9,329 bases of DNA, taken from NCBI GenBank assembly GCA_964499235.1, contig CAZCKC010000134.1, positions 1-9,329 of the forward strand. Reading direction: 5' to 3'. Shown piece by piece: positions 6,732-9,329 of this stretch. Origin of the DNA: JAFGRR01 sp964499235. GTDB lineage: Bacteria > Planctomycetota > Phycisphaerae > UBA1845 > Fen-1342. A model generated the notes under the pieces. The model was not told the DNA's origin, made no database searches, and worked only from the letters and a program-made list of their open reading frames with translations. Position 1 is the first letter of the stretch, and the number at the start of each line of letters is the position of its first letter. Position numbers and translations under genes: made by a program.

Positions 6732-7634
6732 ATGCAAGACGTGACGCTGCTGCTGCAGGCGCTGCCTTACATCCGCGAGTTCCGCGACAAGCTTTTCGTG
6801 ATCAAGTTCGGCGGCGAGCTGCTGAAGGACAGCGAGCACGTCAACGCGATCGCCGAGGACCTGACGCTGCTGTCGATGGTCGGGATCCGGCTGGTGGTGG
6901 TGCATGGCGGGGGTCCGCAGGCGACCGAGCTCTCGGAGAGCCTGGGCTTCAAGCCGGAGATCTATGGCGGGCGGCGGGTGACGGGCGCGGCGGAGCTCGA
7001 GATCGCCAAGATGGTGTTCGCGGGGAAGATCAACACCGAGGTGATCTCGGCGCTGCAGAAGCATGGCGGGCGGGCGGTCGGGCTGACCGGCGTGGACGCG
7101 GGGATGGTGAAGGCGCACCGGCGGCCGCTGACGCGGGTGGTGGAGAACGGCGAGAGCCGCGAGGTGGACTTCGGCTTCGTGGGTGACATCGAAGAGATCG
7201 ACGCGCGGGTGCTGGACGACCTGGTCGAGCGCGGCTTCATCCCGGTGGTGAGCTCGCTGGCGGCCGACCGCAGCGGCACGATTTTGAACATTAACGCCGA
7301 CACGGTAGCGGCGGAAATTGGTAGCAAGATGCGGGCGGAGAAGCTGTTCGTGATGACGACGGTGCCGGGTGTTTACAAGAACTTCGAGAAACAGGAGGAG
7401 ATCTTCTCGATCATCACGGCCGGCGAGGCCCGCAACCTGATTGACGACGGGACGGCCGGTCGGGGCATGGCGCCGAAGTTGGCGGCGTGCGCGCGGGCGG
7501 CGGAACGCGGGGTGCGGGAGGCGCACATCATCAACGGGCTGACGCGGCATTCGCTGCTGCTGGAGACCTTCACGAAGAAGGGCATCGGCACGATGGTGGT
7601 CGAGTCGCGGGCGAAGACGGTCGACGCGCCGTGA
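6732..7634 (+). CDS. argB: N-acylglutamate kinase
   Basis: It phosphorylates the gamma-carboxylate of N-acylglutamate with ATP. The 300-residue amino acid kinase has KFGGE at 25-29 with catalytic Lys25, the HGGGPQ glycine loop at 58-63, NINAD at 186-190, and a second conserved Lys at 249 in GMAPKL. An N-terminal helix precedes the kinase core (residues 1-20, ending ALPYIREFRDK), and the C-terminal part reads LLLETFTKKGIGTM (276-289). Both are features of the hexameric, arginine-inhibited kinases and are lacking from the E. coli dimeric type. Feedback inhibition by arginine at this step is therefore likely. The usual RVTD substrate loop reads RRVTG here. The ATG at 6732 has only a weak purine stretch (GAGCAAAG) before it. 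Its stop overlaps the next GTG. C-ending codons are more frequent than in X or argC. Confidence 0.95.
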   Translation: MQDVTLLLQALPYIREFRDKLFVIKFGGELLKDSEHVNAIAEDLTLLSMVGIRLVVVHGGGPQATELSESLGFKPEIYGGRRVTGAAELEIAKMVFAGKINTEVISALQKHGGRAVGLTGVDAGMVKAHRRPLTRVVENGESREVDFGFVGDIEEIDARVLDDLVERGFIPVVSSLAADRSGTILNINADTVAAEIGSKMRAEKLFVMTTVPGVYKNFEKQEEIFSIITAGEARNLIDDGTAGRGMAPKLAACARAAERGVREAHIINGLTRHSLLLETFTKKGIGTMVVESRAKTVDAP

Positions 7635-8743
7635 GTGGCAGGGCGATCGATCCGATCGAGCTGCTCGAGGCGCTGCTGGCCGCGAAGAGCTACTCCGGGC
7701 AGGAGGGGCCGGCGGCCGACGTGGTCGTGCAGGCGTTGACGGGAGCGGGCCTGCGGGCGCAGCGCATCGAGCACAGTGTCATCGCTCAGCGGGGCACGGG
7801 CGCGCGGACGCTGCTGCTGAATTCGCATCTCGACACGGTGCCGGCCTCGGACAAGTGGACGCGTGATCCGTGGACACCGGCGATCGACGGGGACCGGCTT
7901 TACGGGCTCGGCGCGACGGATGCGAAGTCGTGTGTCGCGGCGATGGTGGCGGCGCTGTCGCGGGTGGATCCGGGGGAGCGCGGGCGGCTGGTGGTGACGG
8001 CGACCACGGAGGAGGAGACCGGCGGTGGGGATCATCCGAACGGGATGGAGGTGACGCTGCCGACGCTGGGGGCGGTTCACGGGGCGATCGTTGGTGAGCC
8101 GACGCAGCTCAACATCTGCAACGGGCAGCGCGGGATGCTGCGGCTGAATGTGCACGTGCACGGGCAGGCGGGGCACGCGTCGCGGCCGTGGGAAGGCGTC
8201 AACGCGATCGAGCAGGCGGCGCCGGTCATCGCGGATTTGAAGGTGCTGGCCGCAAAGGTGGCCGATGAAGGGCGGGATGCGATCGGGGTGCCGACGCTGC
8301 AGCCGACGCTGATGGCGGCGGGGACGGCGAAGAACGTGATTCCTGATCACGCGGTGATCACGCTGGATGTCCGGACGACGACGGGGCTGGACAACGCGCG
8401 TTTTCTACGCGCGATTCGGGAGACGGTGGGTGACCGGGCGGAGATCGAGGTGATCAGCGCGCGGTTTCGGCCGGTGGCGACGCCGATGGACTCGGCGATC
8501 GTGGGGGCGGCGCAGCGGGTGTTGCCGGAGGCGGAGTTGCGGGGCTTTGGGGGCGTGTCGGATTTGTTTTTCTTGACCACGATTCCGCCGGTGCCGGTGG
8601 AATGTTGCCTGATCGGCCCGGGTGACGGGCGCCAGTCTCACCAGCCGGACGAGTTCGTCTCGGTTACCATGGTTCGCAAAGCGGCGGACGCGTATGCCGC
8701 GATCGCGGAACATTTCCTGGGACTTGGCGGCGATGGGCATTGA
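7631..8743 (+). CDS. argE: M20 family N-acylcitrulline/N-acylornithine deacylase (ArgE-like)
   Basis: A zinc-dependent M20 amidohydrolase of 370 residues. Metal and catalytic residues are all visible: His66 and Asp68 in SHLDTVP (65-71), bridging Asp97 in GATDAKS (94-100), catalytic Glu127 and metal Glu128 in TTEEET (125-130), Glu156 in GEPTQL (155-160), and a C-terminal His337 in QSHQPDE. GHASRPWEG (181-189) is the dimerisation-domain His motif. Because the neighbouring transferase acts on acylated ornithine, the substrate here is probably N-acylcitrulline, removal of acetyl or succinyl giving citrulline for ArgG. The family also includes succinyl-diaminopimelate desuccinylase (DapE), which cannot be excluded on motifs but is unlikely in this operon. 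GTG at 7631 overlaps the argB stop as GTGA, indicating translational coupling; the 3' end overlaps argH by 11 nt. Confidence 0.9.
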   Translation: MSGRAIDPIELLEALLAAKSYSGQEGPAADVVVQALTGAGLRAQRIEHSVIAQRGTGARTLLLNSHLDTVPASDKWTRDPWTPAIDGDRLYGLGATDAKSCVAAMVAALSRVDPGERGRLVVTATTEEETGGGDHPNGMEVTLPTLGAVHGAIVGEPTQLNICNGQRGMLRLNVHVHGQAGHASRPWEGVNAIEQAAPVIADLKVLAAKVADEGRDAIGVPTLQPTLMAAGTAKNVIPDHAVITLDVRTTTGLDNARFLRAIRETVGDRAEIEVISARFRPVATPMDSAIVGAAQRVLPEAELRGFGGVSDLFFLTTIPPVPVECCLIGPGDGRQSHQPDEFVSVTMVRKAADAYAAIAEHFLGLGGDGH

Positions 8744-9329
8744 AGACAAAGACCCGGCACTGAAGCGGATTCACGTCTCGATTCAATTCGACCAGCGGCT
8801 GTGGCGCGAGGACATCAGCGGCTCGCGGGCGCACGTGCAGATGTTGGGGGAGGCCGGGATCCTGGCGGCGGACGAGGTCCGGCAGATTCTTGACGGGCTG
8901 GAGCAGGTCGAGGCGGAGCTGGCGGCGGGGCGTTTTCCGTTTCGGGAAGATGATGAAGACATCCACCTGAACATCGAGCGGCGGCTGACCGAGCTGGTGG
9001 GGCCGGTGGGGGGCAAGCTGCACACCGGGCGGTCGCGGAACGACCAGGTGGCGACGGATGTGCGGCTGTGGTGTCGCAGCGAGGTGCAGCGACTGCGGAT
9101 CGGGGTGGAGGGGGTGATCCACGCCTTGCTGGCGGCGGCGCAGCGGGAGCTGGACACGGAGACGGTGCTGCCGTTCTACACGCATCTGCAGCGGGCGCAG
9201 CCGGTGTTGCTGGCGCATCACCTGTTGGCGCACGTCGAGGCATTGGAGCGGGATCACGGGCGGCTGGGGGATGCGTTGGGTCGGCTGAACGAATGTCCGC
9301 TGGGGGCGGTCGCGGGGGCGGGGTCCGGG
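8733..9329 (+). CDS. argH: Argininosuccinate lyase, 3' part beyond the window
   Basis: It cleaves argininosuccinate to arginine and fumarate, the last step. The frame from ATG 8733 is open to the right edge: 199 codons of roughly 460 in the family. GGKLHTGRSRNDQVATD (93-109) is the first conserved fumarase/aspartase-superfamily region with the substrate-binding Ser, Arg and Asn, and FYTHLQRAQP (148-157) holds the conserved THLQ with His151. The superfamily signature GSSxMPxKxNP, with the catalytic Ser, is beyond the window and could not be checked. Nor could a C-terminal acetyltransferase extension, known from some ArgH(A) fusions, be tested. The region after THLQ reads NECPLGAVAGAG (186-197), a little unlike the common NVSPLGAGALAG. 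The start lies 11 nt inside argE, fitting coupled translation. Confidence 0.93.
   Translation, partial: MGIEDKDPALKRIHVSIQFDQRLWREDISGSRAHVQMLGEAGILAADEVRQILDGLEQVEAELAAGRFPFREDDEDIHLNIERRLTELVGPVGGKLHTGRSRNDQVATDVRLWCRSEVQRLRIGVEGVIHALLAAAQRELDTETVLPFYTHLQRAQPVLLAHHLLAHVEALERDHGRLGDALGRLNECPLGAVAGAGSG

Noticed and set aside
5535..7550. Long open frame of 671 codons on the - strand
   Set aside because: It lies opposite argF' and argB, is dominated by Arg, His, Pro and Gln, and has no motif. It follows from G-ending codons on the other strand, which rarely make stops in this frame.
9302..9329. Four G-tracts (G5, G5, G4, G3) resembling a G-quadruplex
   Set aside because: They encode a Gly/Ala-rich part of ArgH in a gene set that is G-rich throughout; nothing marks it as functional.

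Overview
The window is high in G+C (about two thirds, by eye) and densely coded. It holds most of an arginine-biosynthesis operon on the + strand, plus one divergently transcribed, truncated aminotransferase gene on the - strand. No RNA gene, insertion sequence, CRISPR array or phage gene was seen. The organism cannot be named from this window. The carbamoyltransferase and the argininosuccinate synthase resemble the Bacteroidota-type enzymes, but the G+C content is unlike a typical Bacteroidota genome. A high-G+C bacterium of another phylum, for example a planctomycete, is a guess only.

Layout. 1-919 (-): N-terminal 306 codons of a fold-type I PLP aminotransferase, running off the left edge. 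920-1221: a divergent intergenic region with candidate promoters and a small palindrome. 1222-9329 (+): argG, an unrecognised P-loop protein (called X here), argC, argD, an acylornithine carbamoyltransferase (argF'), argB, an argE-like M20 deacylase and the 5' part of argH. Gaps within the operon are 28 nt or less. X/argC and argB/argE overlap by 4 nt, and argE/argH by 11 nt, so the eight genes are very probably one translationally coupled transcript.

How the genes work together. N-acylglutamate is phosphorylated (ArgB), reduced (ArgC) and transaminated (ArgD) to N-acylornithine. ArgF' then carbamoylates the ornithine while it is still acylated, the M20 enzyme removes the acyl group from N-acylcitrulline, and ArgG and ArgH finish the route to arginine. 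This is the carbamoylate-first route known from Xanthomonas (acetyl) and Bacteroides (succinyl). Specificity residues in ArgF' point to N-succinylornithine. No enzyme for the first step (acylation of glutamate) and no argJ is visible.

The most interesting points are the predicted succinyl specificity of ArgF' and the uncharacterised P-loop protein X placed between argG and argC. X is a candidate for the missing first step or for a regulatory role. A third point is a strong strand-wide G>C bias at third codon positions, seen in genes on both strands.
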